NCBI GenBank assembly: GCA_013298955.1
Contig: JAAFJT010000020.1
Span: 19,194 to 58,281, forward strand
DNA from: Chitinophagales bacterium
Lineage (GTDB): Bacteria; Bacteroidota; Bacteroidia; Chitinophagales; Saprospiraceae
Direction: 5' to 3'
Length of the DNA stretch: 39,088 nucleotides
Made by a program: the position numbers and the translations under genes. The notes under the pieces were generated by a model. It did not search any database. It was not told the DNA's origin and was given only the letters and a program-made list of their open reading frames with translations. Of the stretch, positions 24,781 to 33,314 are shown in pieces. Each line of letters starts with the position of its first letter. Within the stretch, counting starts at the first letter, position 1.

Positions 24781-27078
24781 TTGAAAAAAGTATTTTATTG
24801 CATCGTCGCATTTTGGCTGCTGCCGCAAATCGCTTTCGCAACCCATATTGTTGGCGGCGATATGACCTATCGTTTCATGGAGCGACAAGGCGATAATAAT
24901 CGCTATGCATTTACCTTGAAAATTTATTACGATTGTTATCCTGCGGATGGACATATTGCAATTGATTCGGATTCGACGATTACGATTGCCGTCTATCAGC
25001 AGATGACGGTTTCGCCTGAATTGTGGCGTTTGGTGGGTAATAATAATAGTTCGCGGATGCTTTTGGTGCGCCGCCAACCTGTGATAACGATTCCAAATCC
25101 GACTTTTGAGTGCATCGTGCCACCACCGAATATTTGTGTTTATGAAGGCATTTTTGAATTTGAATTGATATTGAAACGCCTTCCGATGCCGTATTGTATC
25201 ACGTATCAACGTTGCTGTCGCAATCAAAGTTCGATTGCGAATCTGCCCACTAATTCTCAAAATATGGGTAGTAATTATCATGTATTTTTGTCGCCCGAAG
25301 CCCAACAAGCCAATAATTCCACTCCAAAATTCAATAATTATCCGAATACGACGATTTGTTTAGGTGAATCATTGATATATGACCATTCTGCCTTTGAATC
25401 CGAAGGCGATAGTTTGTCGTATCGGTTTAGCCAACCGTTGACGAGTCCCGGCATGGCAGGTCGTCCGGGTTGTTACGCGTCTCCTGCGGCAACGCCTGTG
25501 GGGAATTACAATTGTCCACCGCCTTTGCAGTATGCGGCTTCGTTTCCACAATATCCGTTTACACAGCCGATGGCAGGCAATCCCGTAGTGGCGATTGACC
25601 CCGTAACGGGCATGATTCGAGGGAAACCCTATTCTTTGGGTCAGTTTGTGGTAGCCGTTTGTGTGGAAGAATGGCGTGCAGGTGTTTTGTTAGGAAAGGT
25701 TTATCGAGAATTTCAATTCAATGTGGTCAATTGTCCCAAAAAAGTGGATATTGCCCTCAATCAAGCGGATTCCGTACGGCGCGTTGGCGATAAAGAATTT
25801 ATTATTGCCAAATGCGATTCGACAACGATTACGATTTTGAATCATAGTAAACAATTGCGTTATGTAAACCAATTTTATTGGGAATTTAACATCGGTGGAG
25901 TCCTGCGCCGATTCACGGATTGGCATCCCACGATTGCCTTTCCCGATACGGGCTATTATCGCGGCGTGCTTTGGGTGAACAAGGGAGAACGGTGTTATGA
26001 TTCGGCATATGTGAATGTATTGATTGGTTCAGGCATCAAAAACACGTTTGGAATGACTTTCGATTCGTGTAAAGCGGGTCCCATTCGGTTCAAAAGTGAG
26101 ATTTTGAGCAGTTATTTTCCCATAAAATGGGTTCGTTGGCAATTGCCCGATACGACTTTTTATGGAGATGTGCCTTTCCGCGATTACGAATACAAAACGC
26201 AGGGAGCGCAAAAAGCGCGGTTGACCATTCGCAATAGTTTTGGTTGTGATGCTGATAAATTTTTAAATTTCAATTACCAACCCATTCCCGATGATGTCAA
26301 TTTATTGGCAACACCGATTAAAGGTTGTTTAAATACGAATGTTGTTTTCAAAAGTACGCCGATTTTACCCGATTCGTTGTTTCAATTGAAATGGACTTTT
26401 GGCGATGTAGGCAGCAGTACCCTCCCGAATCCTACTCATGTATATGCGCAAGCGGGCAATTATCCCGTTACGATGAGTCTGCGCAATCGGAATGGTTGTG
26501 AAAAAACGTTTAGTTTGCGGAATGGGATTTCCATTTATCCAAAACCGACAGCCGATTTTGATTATAATCCAAAAACCATTCACACGGCAACAGGCGATGT
26601 ACAGTTTAAAAACGCGTCTTCAACCGATGTAACGCGGTGGATTTGGCAATTTGGGAGCAAAGGCGGTTCTGTTTTAGAAAATCCGACCCATTTATTCCGC
26701 GATACAGGCAATGTGACGGTTCGGTTATGGGTGAAAACGCCGTATGGTTGTTCGGATTCGATAGCGAAAACGGTTTACATAGAACCTTTTGTGTCCTATG
26801 CTTTGCCGAATGCGTTCACCCCGAATTACGATGGTCATAATGATATTTTCAAAGGAATTGGTTATGCGACGAGCAGTTTTAAAACCTTTTCGATGCAAAT
26901 TTACAATCGCTGGGGCGAAGTGGTTTTTCAAACCGACTCAGCAGATGAAGGTTGGAACGGGCGCAAATACAATACAGGAGAAATGATGCCTGAAGGTATT
27001 TATTTGTATGTGGTTCGGTATCAAAGTTTTACAGGAAAGGAAACCATTTTAAATAACTATATTACACTCATTCGATAA
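24781..27078 (+). CDS. Secreted PKD-domain protein with gliding-motility-associated CHU_C terminus (T9SS type B)
   Basis: The 765-aa frame starts with TTG. No in-frame ATG lies between the upstream stop (24751) and the signal peptide KKVFYCIVAFWLLPQIAFA, so TTG is the likely start. The first roughly 330 residues form a Cys-rich beta region (IYYDCYPADG, CITYQRCCRN). Two PKD domains follow (about 505-580 with LKWTFGDVGS...PTHVYAQAGNYPVTM; about 590-670 with WIWQFGSKGG...PTHLFRDTGNVTV). The end, LPNAFTPNYDGHNDIF, IYNRWGEVVFQTD and GWNGRKY...GIYLYVVRY, is the CHU_C / T9SS type B domain. It resembles large adhesin-like surface proteins. It is probably co-transcribed with the next gene, 29 bp downstream. 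Confidence 0.87.
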   Translation: MKKVFYCIVAFWLLPQIAFATHIVGGDMTYRFMERQGDNNRYAFTLKIYYDCYPADGHIAIDSDSTITIAVYQQMTVSPELWRLVGNNNSSRMLLVRRQPVITIPNPTFECIVPPPNICVYEGIFEFELILKRLPMPYCITYQRCCRNQSSIANLPTNSQNMGSNYHVFLSPEAQQANNSTPKFNNYPNTTICLGESLIYDHSAFESEGDSLSYRFSQPLTSPGMAGRPGCYASPAATPVGNYNCPPPLQYAASFPQYPFTQPMAGNPVVAIDPVTGMIRGKPYSLGQFVVAVCVEEWRAGVLLGKVYREFQFNVVNCPKKVDIALNQADSVRRVGDKEFIIAKCDSTTITILNHSKQLRYVNQFYWEFNIGGVLRRFTDWHPTIAFPDTGYYRGVLWVNKGERCYDSAYVNVLIGSGIKNTFGMTFDSCKAGPIRFKSEILSSYFPIKWVRWQLPDTTFYGDVPFRDYEYKTQGAQKARLTIRNSFGCDADKFLNFNYQPIPDDVNLLATPIKGCLNTNVVFKSTPILPDSLFQLKWTFGDVGSSTLPNPTHVYAQAGNYPVTMSLRNRNGCEKTFSLRNGISIYPKPTADFDYNPKTIHTATGDVQFKNASSTDVTRWIWQFGSKGGSVLENPTHLFRDTGNVTVRLWVKTPYGCSDSIAKTVYIEPFVSYALPNAFTPNYDGHNDIFKGIGYATSSFKTFSMQIYNRWGEVVFQTDSADEGWNGRKYNTGEMMPEGIYLYVVRYQSFTGKETILNNYITLIR

Positions 27079-27107
27079 TTCTTTTTGAATTTAAATTTTA
27101 AATTGAT

Positions 27108-29198
27108 ATGAAAAAAAATTTCACAATCATTGCTCTTTTAAGTTTTTTTACAACCCTGACAGCGCAAGATAATCGGCGCAATTTCGTCATGAAATTTGCG
27201 TTTAGCGCGGCGGACACGTTGCGTAAAGCATTGCCTGTCAACTCTATAGCGAATACAAGTGCCTTTATTTACAATTCGGTGACGAATGAATTTTGGGCAT
27301 CCAGTTCGCATAATGACAGTATTATTCGCTTCAGCGTGCCAAACGGCAGTTATTTGGGCGCGTTGAGAACCGACCGGTTGACGAATGGCAATACAACTCG
27401 TTTTTTCCGAGCCTTTACGCAAAAAGATAATTATATTTGGGGGGTGAATAATACCGATACAATTCGCAAACTCGACCCTATTACAGGACAGGAAGTGCAA
27501 CGTTTCCCGTTTCCGAAATGGATGAGTACACAAAATCAAGTTGCCTATGATTCCGTGAGTAAAGGATTCTGGGTTGCGGGTTCGGCGTATCGGTATCGGC
27601 TCATGGACACGACTTTTACCACGGTCAAAGACTCTTTTTATCTGGGCGATACCGAAGTCGCTTTGAATGGAGTGGGTCAAGTAGCCCTTTTATTTGATGC
27701 CGCCACTCCCGGCGGTCCTTATTTTTGGTTTTATGGCGGTCGGAGCATCGAATATCCGTTGAATGTCGGCGCAGGTGGTTCGCCTTATTTTACAGGTTAT
27801 CCTGCAACGTTGTCACAAGTTTCGGCAGGCACGAAAAAACGGACTGGCGTTCAAAAAATGATTGCAGATGATTTTGACTTGATTCAAAACATCAATCAAG
27901 CCCCCCGAGCTGCTGCCTTAGTGCGCCTACCGGGAGTGACAAACCCTGTTTTAATCATGCACGTTGCGAAATTCACCTCAGGCACTTCGGTTTTACCTGC
28001 AACGGATTTGTCAGGCGTAACGGTTGGTTATGAAATTGTGACCCCTTGGTATCCAGAAGCGGGCATTGATTCGATGAAAATTGCACCGAATTATGCCATG
28101 GTTCCGACTCCTTTTGCACGCCCCTTGACGGTCAGCGCGAAAGTGCGCAATGTGATTTTAAATCAAAACGCTGTTGGCAATGTTCGTTTTGACACACGGA
28201 GTGAAGCAGGTAGTTTATTGAACACTCAAAGTGTTCCGTTCAGTTTGGGAGGGATGACTGCTGCGTTTTATAATGGCAGCAATACGGTCAGCAATTTGAA
28301 GCCGGGACGCAACCAAATCAAGGCAAACCTTTTACATCCAAACGATTTTGTATTAAGAAATGATACCATGTCTTCATATGTCACGTTGACCGACTCGACT
28401 TTGGCACGCGATTATGTCGAATATTTGCCTTTTACGCGGAACAATCGGACGTGTTTTTGTGCGACTTCCACACAAGTTTTTGTCGAAAAACCAGAAATTG
28501 GTACTTCGTATAAATTAGATGTGCCTTCAACGGTCAATTCGATTACGATTCGTTTTTCACCTTACCGCTCTGGTGACACCACTCGTTTTAGAATTTACAC
28601 CATTGATGCACAAGGCAAACCTGTTTTCAAAGGACAATCGGCTTTATACCAAATCACGGCGGCGGATTCTGCGTCAACGTATTTGACCTTGCCTTTGTTA
28701 ACGCCTGTACAAATCCCTGCAAATCAAACGTTTATGGTTTCGATGACAGAAGGGATTCAACCACCAGTAGTGTTCTGGTCTAAATTGGGCTATGAAAAAA
28801 GTGCGGTCTATGTGTATTCTGCCATCACATTGAAAGGTTGGGTTGTAGCAGACACGTCTTCTTTGTATCTTTCCCCTGGTTTGAAAGATGCGGCATTGGC
28901 GATTCGCCCGAATTTCTTATTGCGAACGGCAGTAGAGGAGTCGATTGGGGTAAATCAATGGACAGTTGCACCAAATCCGACAGAAGGCGTTATCAATTTA
29001 AACATTGATTTGACGACTGAAGCGGCAGTACAATTGCGGATTTATAATTTGAATGGTCAAATGATTCATCAAACAACGTACGATAAAGCGAAACATTTTG
29101 AACCGACGTTGGATATGAGTGGTTTTGCGAATGGGATGTATATCCTCTCGTTGACGACTCCGCAAGGAACGGTGAATCGAAAAGTGGTGAAAGAATAG
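27108..29198 (+). CDS. Secreted T9SS cargo protein (type A sorting domain), propeller-like N-terminus
   Basis: The 696-aa product has a clear signal peptide (MKKNFTIIALLSFFTTLTAQ). The N-terminal part (about 30-230) has repeated 'value in context' strands (NEFWASSSHNDSIIRFSVPN, YIWGVNNTDTIRKLDPITGQ, KGFWVAGSAYRYRLMDTTF), suggesting a beta-propeller. The middle has beta-sandwich-like sequence. The C-terminus is a type A T9SS domain (VAPNPTEGVINLNIDL, RIYNLNGQMIHQTTYD, GMYILSLTTPQGTVNRKVVK). It lies 29 bp after the CHU_C gene on the same strand, so the two are probably exported together. Function not recognised. Confidence 0.83.
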   Translation: MKKNFTIIALLSFFTTLTAQDNRRNFVMKFAFSAADTLRKALPVNSIANTSAFIYNSVTNEFWASSSHNDSIIRFSVPNGSYLGALRTDRLTNGNTTRFFRAFTQKDNYIWGVNNTDTIRKLDPITGQEVQRFPFPKWMSTQNQVAYDSVSKGFWVAGSAYRYRLMDTTFTTVKDSFYLGDTEVALNGVGQVALLFDAATPGGPYFWFYGGRSIEYPLNVGAGGSPYFTGYPATLSQVSAGTKKRTGVQKMIADDFDLIQNINQAPRAAALVRLPGVTNPVLIMHVAKFTSGTSVLPATDLSGVTVGYEIVTPWYPEAGIDSMKIAPNYAMVPTPFARPLTVSAKVRNVILNQNAVGNVRFDTRSEAGSLLNTQSVPFSLGGMTAAFYNGSNTVSNLKPGRNQIKANLLHPNDFVLRNDTMSSYVTLTDSTLARDYVEYLPFTRNNRTCFCATSTQVFVEKPEIGTSYKLDVPSTVNSITIRFSPYRSGDTTRFRIYTIDAQGKPVFKGQSALYQITAADSASTYLTLPLLTPVQIPANQTFMVSMTEGIQPPVVFWSKLGYEKSAVYVYSAITLKGWVVADTSSLYLSPGLKDAALAIRPNFLLRTAVEESIGVNQWTVAPNPTEGVINLNIDLTTEAAVQLRIYNLNGQMIHQTTYDKAKHFEPTLDMSGFANGMYILSLTTPQGTVNRKVVKE

Positions 29199-29199
29199 A

Positions 29200-29289
29200 T
29201 TGAATTAGGATTTTTAGGATTTTCAAGATTTGTAGGATTGATTTTATCAATCCTACAAATCTTGAAAATCCTAAAAAATCCTAATTCAA
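29200..29289. repeat. 43-bp inverted repeat between convergent genes (AGGATTTTCAAGATT family)
   Basis: Arms 29200-29242 and 29246-29289 are complementary except for one extra base in a T/A run. The repeat starts 2 nt after the stop of the T9SS gene. Its core, TAGGATTTTCAAGATTTGTA, is of a kind often seen as dispersed repeats in Bacteroidota. Bidirectional terminator likely. Confidence 0.85.
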
Positions 29290-29359
29290 CCCCTGTAATG
29301 CTCCTAAAAAATTTAGGGATGTTTCATCTGTGGGTTACACTTTGGAAAAAGGCATGCTT

Positions 29360-29491
29360 CAGTTTCGGAAAATTGAAAATTTTCCGAAACTGAGTGCAAA
29401 AAGGCACTTTAGGTTCAAAAACACTTCGCTTTTTTGCGTTGAAGTAAACACAATTTTGAAAACAATTTGTGTTTTTAAAATTTGTGTTTAC
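29360..29491. terminator. Two further hairpins before the lipoprotein gene end
   Basis: CAGTTTCGGAAAATT pairs perfectly with its complement (29360-29392, 15-bp stem, 3-nt loop). GTAAACACAATTTT (29444-29457) pairs with AAAATTTGTGTTTAC (29477-29491). Both lie downstream of the minus-strand lipoprotein gene and could end its transcript. No gene is seen in 29199-29512. Confidence 0.5.
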
Positions 29492-29512
29492 AAAACTTAT
29501 ACTCAACTCAAT

Positions 29513-30346
29513 CTATTTTCGCAATAAAATCGTCCGTGTTCCGCCCAAAGGCAAGGTCAATAACGCTTGACGGTCACACTCATTATTGGAAACGCCATAA
29601 TCAATGGAAAACGTTTGTGGATTCAACAAATCTTCTTTGGTAAACGTCCGCACACCCGTCACCAACCATGGACAAGTCACTTTATGCACCAAATTGGTGG
29701 TCGTGACCGCTTTGTAACGATTGCCATTGCGATTCGTACCCGATTCAGTGCCTGCAACACTGAAAACATTGTCACTCCAAGCCGGCGTTGTTGCGCCTTC
29801 CGTTTGCGTAACCGTGTGAATGGATTCCCAAGTTGAAATCAAATTGCCCGGATAGCTCAACGAAATATTCACGGTTCTTTTGAACGCAGGAAAACCTTGA
29901 GCATTCGGACCCAAGTTATTCCAAGTCCGCGTTCCTTCTAATTTGACCGTATCAATATAAAAATTATTGAAAGTGACCGTCCGCAACGAACCTGTGGTTG
30001 TCGGCGCAGCACTCCAACTGATAAGCACTTTGCCCTTGCGCAATCGCCCACTACGCCCTGCACAACCTGTCGTACCATAATCGACCGTCAATTGATTGGG
30101 AAAAGTGCCGCGCGTGCCTGTCCAAGTCAAGGTCGGACAAGTGCCTGCGGGATTATTGCCGCGTAAAAAAACGACTTCATCGCTTTCATCTTCAGCCGTT
30201 TGGAGATACGATTCGGCATTGCCTAAATCCTCCGTTGCAACGGACATATCTTGAACTTCAGTTTCGGTTGGTTCTAATGAATCTTTTTTACACGCCGCGA
30301 AGAAAAGCATGGAAAGTGCAGCGAATCCCAGTAATGTCTTTTTCAT
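29513..30346 (-). CDS. Unknown lipoprotein
   Basis: The 277-aa product begins MKKTLLGFAALSMLFFAACK, a class II signal with lipobox FAAC followed by KKD, consistent with lipid attachment. An acidic stretch (about 22-60) precedes a beta-rich body starting CPTLTWTGTRGTFPNQLTVD, with the pattern TGCAGRSGRLRKGKVLISWS, LEGTRTWNNL and SYPGNLISTWES. The Cys residues CPTL, TGCAG, VTCPW and NECDR could form disulfides. I have the impression this is a recurrent uncharacterised Bacteroidota lipoprotein type but cannot name it. It is transcribed alone, separated from the PorE-like gene by a 29-bp-stem hairpin. Confidence 0.7.
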   Translation of the reverse strand: MKKTLLGFAALSMLFFAACKKDSLEPTETEVQDMSVATEDLGNAESYLQTAEDESDEVVFLRGNNPAGTCPTLTWTGTRGTFPNQLTVDYGTTGCAGRSGRLRKGKVLISWSAAPTTTGSLRTVTFNNFYIDTVKLEGTRTWNNLGPNAQGFPAFKRTVNISLSYPGNLISTWESIHTVTQTEGATTPAWSDNVFSVAGTESGTNRNGNRYKAVTTTNLVHKVTCPWLVTGVRTFTKEDLLNPQTFSIDYGVSNNECDRQALLTLPLGGTRTILLRK

Positions 30347-30520
30347 TTTGTTGTTTTTATTGAAACAAGGTAATGGTTTAAAAACGCTTTAACGCAATAG
30401 ACTTGCCAGTATTTTTGTGGATGGGTAATTTACCATTTTTTTAAACTTTTTTTAGGAGAATTTTAACGAAATAGAAGACAATTCGCAGCATCTTTCCATT
30501 GAAAAACGAAGATAGTGTGC

Positions 30521-30585
30521 ATTTCCTAAATGAGTTGTGAAAATAAACTGGCGTCAAGTTTATTTTCACAACTCATTTAGGAAAT
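30521..30585 (-). terminator. 29-bp perfect hairpin after the OmpA/PD40 gene
   Basis: Arms 30521-30549 and 30557-30585 (ATTTCCTAAATGAGTTGTGA core) are perfectly complementary around GGCGTCA. It lies 19 nt downstream of the stop of the OmpA-family gene on the minus strand. The rest of 30347-30603 holds nothing else I can identify. Confidence 0.75.
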
Positions 30586-30603
30586 ATGAAGTTTAAATTA
30601 TTT

Positions 30604-32361
30604 TTATAAACCTTTGATTTTTAATTCAATGCGTTCATTCGCAGCCGCTTCGATGGGCGTACAATCCATTTCAAGACAATTTTTAAACGGTTGTAATGTA
30701 CCATAACCTTTGGCTTTAAGGCGATTCGGTGGCACGCCTTGTTCGAGCAGAAAAGCAATAATCAATTCCGCACGTTCTAAGGTAATTTTTTTACATAAAC
30801 CTTTTTCACCCTCATTTTGTCCTAAATGACTGCCAATTTCCATCACAAAACGCGGATTTTCTTTCAAAAAGGCAGCTAATTTTTCAAAAGTAGGTTTCAT
30901 AGATGTTGAAATCGTGGATTGAGTAAGGCTGTCAAAAACGATGTTATCCATCACAAAACGTTGATTGATTCTCAATAAATTACTATCTGCCAAATCTGTA
31001 ATGTGTTGTAAATAAGACCGTTGTGGTTTTAAAACGGTCACATTAGCATCCAAACGCGCTATCGTATAACGGGTGCTATCATCGGGTTTCGGATAACGCG
31101 GTGCTTGTTTGATTTTAAAAAGAAAAATATCGTCTCCGCGCCCTGCCCGCGACGACGTAAATGCGCCATTAAAGCCCGTCGAATCCAAACAAAAAGTATG
31201 GTCATCATACGAGCTGTTCAAGGGCAATCCTAAATTGACAGGTTTTCCCCATTTGTTAATCGTTGAATCATAATGACTTACAAACATATCAAATCCACCA
31301 AAACCGGCATGTCCTTTCGAGGCAAAATATAAATCGCCCTGCCCTGTGTAAAAAGGAAAGGCTTCATGCGCCGCCGTATTGATAAGATTGCCCAAATTTT
31401 CGGGGCGCGACCAACCTTTTTTCGTTTTTCGGGAAACGTAAATATCCATGCCACCCAAACCTTGTGCTTTATCAGCAATAAAAAATAGCATTTTGCCATC
31501 AGGCGAAACCGAAGGATATAAATAATTGTTATCAGGCGTACAAAAGGATAACAATTTAGCATGTTGCCAATTCAAACCGTCTTTGGCGTTTGCCGTGTAT
31601 AATTGCATATTATAATGACCCGTTTTACTCGGAATGAGGCTGTTTCGACAGAAAAAAATATCTTCTCCCGCTTTCGTGAAGGTCAAATTACCCGTATTTT
31701 TGTTCAATTCGTTGACTTTTGGGAACAATTCCGCACTGCCAAAAGAGCTTTCATCCCATTGTTCAGCATAGTAAATGTTGATATAGTCGCGCCCTGTCGT
31801 CCCATTAGGCACTTTTAACAATTCAAAACCCCTATCGCGGTCGGACGCATAAACCAGCCATTCTTTATAGAAAAACGGTGCATTTTCATCTGCGTTTGTA
31901 TTATGTTGGAAATCAATGAGTTCAATCTCTTTGTAATACGGCGGAATCAAATTTACCTTGTCACAAGCCGCCAATAATAGGCTTACATGTGCGTCTTCGG
32001 GTATGATTTGTTGGTACCGTTGAAAATATTTTTTTGCCAATTCATAATCGCCTTTTGACATCAGCGTTTCGCCATAATGCAACACATCTTTACTCGTAAC
32101 AGCTTCATTTTCAACTAATTGTGCGTATAAAGGAACTGCTTTTTGGGGTTGATTCAGAATCCGATACGCATTGGCTAATTTGGATTTAATAGCCGTCAAA
32201 TCAGGTTTCTGTGCAATCGCCTTTTCGTAAATCGGAATCGCTTTGGAGTATGCACCTACTTGATAGAAATGATTGGCTTTATCAATATCTTGGCTGTAAA
32301 GGGGGGAATCGATGCAAATAGATAGGGCGAAAAATAAAAGTTTAAAATTTGTGACATTCAT
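30604..32361 (-). CDS. OmpA-family protein with TPR and PD40 propeller (PorE-like)
   Basis: The 585-aa product has a signal peptide (to about residue 23, SPLYSQ). TPR units follow (about 24-125: HFYQVGAYSKAIPIYEKAIA, then AYRILNQPQKAVPLYAQLV). A PD40/WD40-like propeller covers about 150-420 (YPSVSPDGKMLFFIADKAQG, DIYVSRKTKKGWSRPENLG, FPFYTGQGDLYFASKGHAGF, DDIFLFK). The C-terminal OmpA peptidoglycan-binding domain covers about 470-585 (FVMEIGSHLGQNEGE, ERAELIIAFLLEQGVPPNRL, KAKGYGTLQPF). The order TPR-propeller-OmpA matches PorE of the T9SS, which ties the secreton to peptidoglycan, but many Bacteroidota have paralogues, so the T9SS role is an inference. Confidence 0.85.
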   Translation of the reverse strand: MNVTNFKLLFFALSICIDSPLYSQDIDKANHFYQVGAYSKAIPIYEKAIAQKPDLTAIKSKLANAYRILNQPQKAVPLYAQLVENEAVTSKDVLHYGETLMSKGDYELAKKYFQRYQQIIPEDAHVSLLLAACDKVNLIPPYYKEIELIDFQHNTNADENAPFFYKEWLVYASDRDRGFELLKVPNGTTGRDYINIYYAEQWDESSFGSAELFPKVNELNKNTGNLTFTKAGEDIFFCRNSLIPSKTGHYNMQLYTANAKDGLNWQHAKLLSFCTPDNNYLYPSVSPDGKMLFFIADKAQGLGGMDIYVSRKTKKGWSRPENLGNLINTAAHEAFPFYTGQGDLYFASKGHAGFGGFDMFVSHYDSTINKWGKPVNLGLPLNSSYDDHTFCLDSTGFNGAFTSSRAGRGDDIFLFKIKQAPRYPKPDDSTRYTIARLDANVTVLKPQRSYLQHITDLADSNLLRINQRFVMDNIVFDSLTQSTISTSMKPTFEKLAAFLKENPRFVMEIGSHLGQNEGEKGLCKKITLERAELIIAFLLEQGVPPNRLKAKGYGTLQPFKNCLEMDCTPIEAAANERIELKIKGL

Positions 32362-32503
32362 TTTTTATACAATTTTAGTTAAAATTTGTTTAAGGATTAT
32401 GAATTATGGGTTCTTGTGTAGTACCTTTATCAAAAATTATGCAACTTTTAGGCTTTAAAAATAACAAAGTAATCTATTTTTCAATTTAAACAAAATCATA
32501 TTC

Positions 32504-33175
32504 ATGAAAAAAATCTCGTTGTATGCACTCCTTCTTTTGGTCATGATTTTACCCATGATGGCTTCTGCACAGGTTAAAGAAGGCGAAAAATTAATGAGTT
32601 TGGGCAATAATAATTCGCTTTCTATCGAATTACCCAAAGTAAAAACGGATTTTGCCGAAAAAATTTGGAAAAATTTTGTAAAACCCCTCAAAGGCAAATA
32701 TTCCAGAGATAAAAAAAATAATGAATATTTCTTGGACAATGCCTTGATTCCGGGCATCGGCGCAGGCAATACAGTCGATTTACATACTAATTTTCTTCAA
32801 ATGGGTGAAAATACCATTTGTACGGTATGGTTCAATTTGGGTGGCGCGTATGTTTCTTCGGCGCAATTCAAGGAGCAATACACGGAAGCGGAAAAATTGG
32901 TTTTGAAATATGCCATCGAAACGGCGGCGGAACAAACCAAAATTCAATTGGCAGACCAACAAGAAGAGTTGAAAAAACAGGAAAAACAACTTAAAAAGTT
33001 GGAAGAAAAAAATGCAGACCATAAAAAAGATATTGAAAACTGGAAAGCTAAAATCAAACAAGCCGAATCGGATATTGAGGTGAATATCAAAAATCAAGGC
33101 GAGCAAAAAACTAAAATTGGCGACCAACGCAAATTGATTGATGAAATTCAGAAAAAATTGGATAGTTTGAAATAA
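32504..33175 (+). CDS. Secreted coiled-coil protein of unknown function
   Basis: The 223-aa product begins with a signal peptide (MKKISLYALLLLVMILPMMA-SAQ). Residues about 25-130 form a small alpha/beta region (LGNNNSLSIELPKVKTDFAE, TICTVWFNLGGAYVSSAQF). Residues about 135-223 are one continuous charged coiled coil (QLADQQEELKKQEKQLKKLE, WKAKIKQAESDIEVNIKNQ, LIDEIQKKLDSLK). It should be periplasmic and oligomeric. It is divergent from the PorE-like gene (142 bp between) and converges on the M48 protease across a long inverted repeat. Family not recognised. Confidence 0.7.
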   Translation: MKKISLYALLLLVMILPMMASAQVKEGEKLMSLGNNNSLSIELPKVKTDFAEKIWKNFVKPLKGKYSRDKKNNEYFLDNALIPGIGAGNTVDLHTNFLQMGENTICTVWFNLGGAYVSSAQFKEQYTEAEKLVLKYAIETAAEQTKIQLADQQEELKKQEKQLKKLEEKNADHKKDIENWKAKIKQAESDIEVNIKNQGEQKTKIGDQRKLIDEIQKKLDSLK

Positions 33176-33192
33176 TGAACTTCGTTTTTTAG

Positions 33193-33302
33193 GATACAAT
33201 TGGAACGCGGATGACACAGATGGGGCGGATTTTCGCGGATTTTTTTAATAAAAAATCCGCGAAAATCCGCCCCATCTGCGTCATCCGCGTTCCAATTGTA
33301 TC
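33193..33302. repeat. Long inverted repeat (GGAACGCGGA family), copy 2
   Basis: Arms 33193-33246 and about 33250-33302 pair nearly perfectly (one internal mismatch, small offset in the A/T run). The copy shares GGAACGCGGA-GACAC and GATTTTCGCGGATTTTTT with the repeat at 8675-8776. It differs at about six arm positions, each compensated on the opposite arm. It separates two convergent genes. Confidence 0.88.
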
Positions 33303-33314
33303 GCGAAGGAGCAT

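Noticed and set aside
27138-27680. 180-codon minus-strand frame
   Set aside because: Antisense to the signal peptide and propeller region of the secreted protein at 27108.
30604-32361. Naming the OmpA/PD40 gene porE
   Set aside because: The architecture matches, but several paralogues with this layout exist in Bacteroidota and no other T9SS core gene is nearby.
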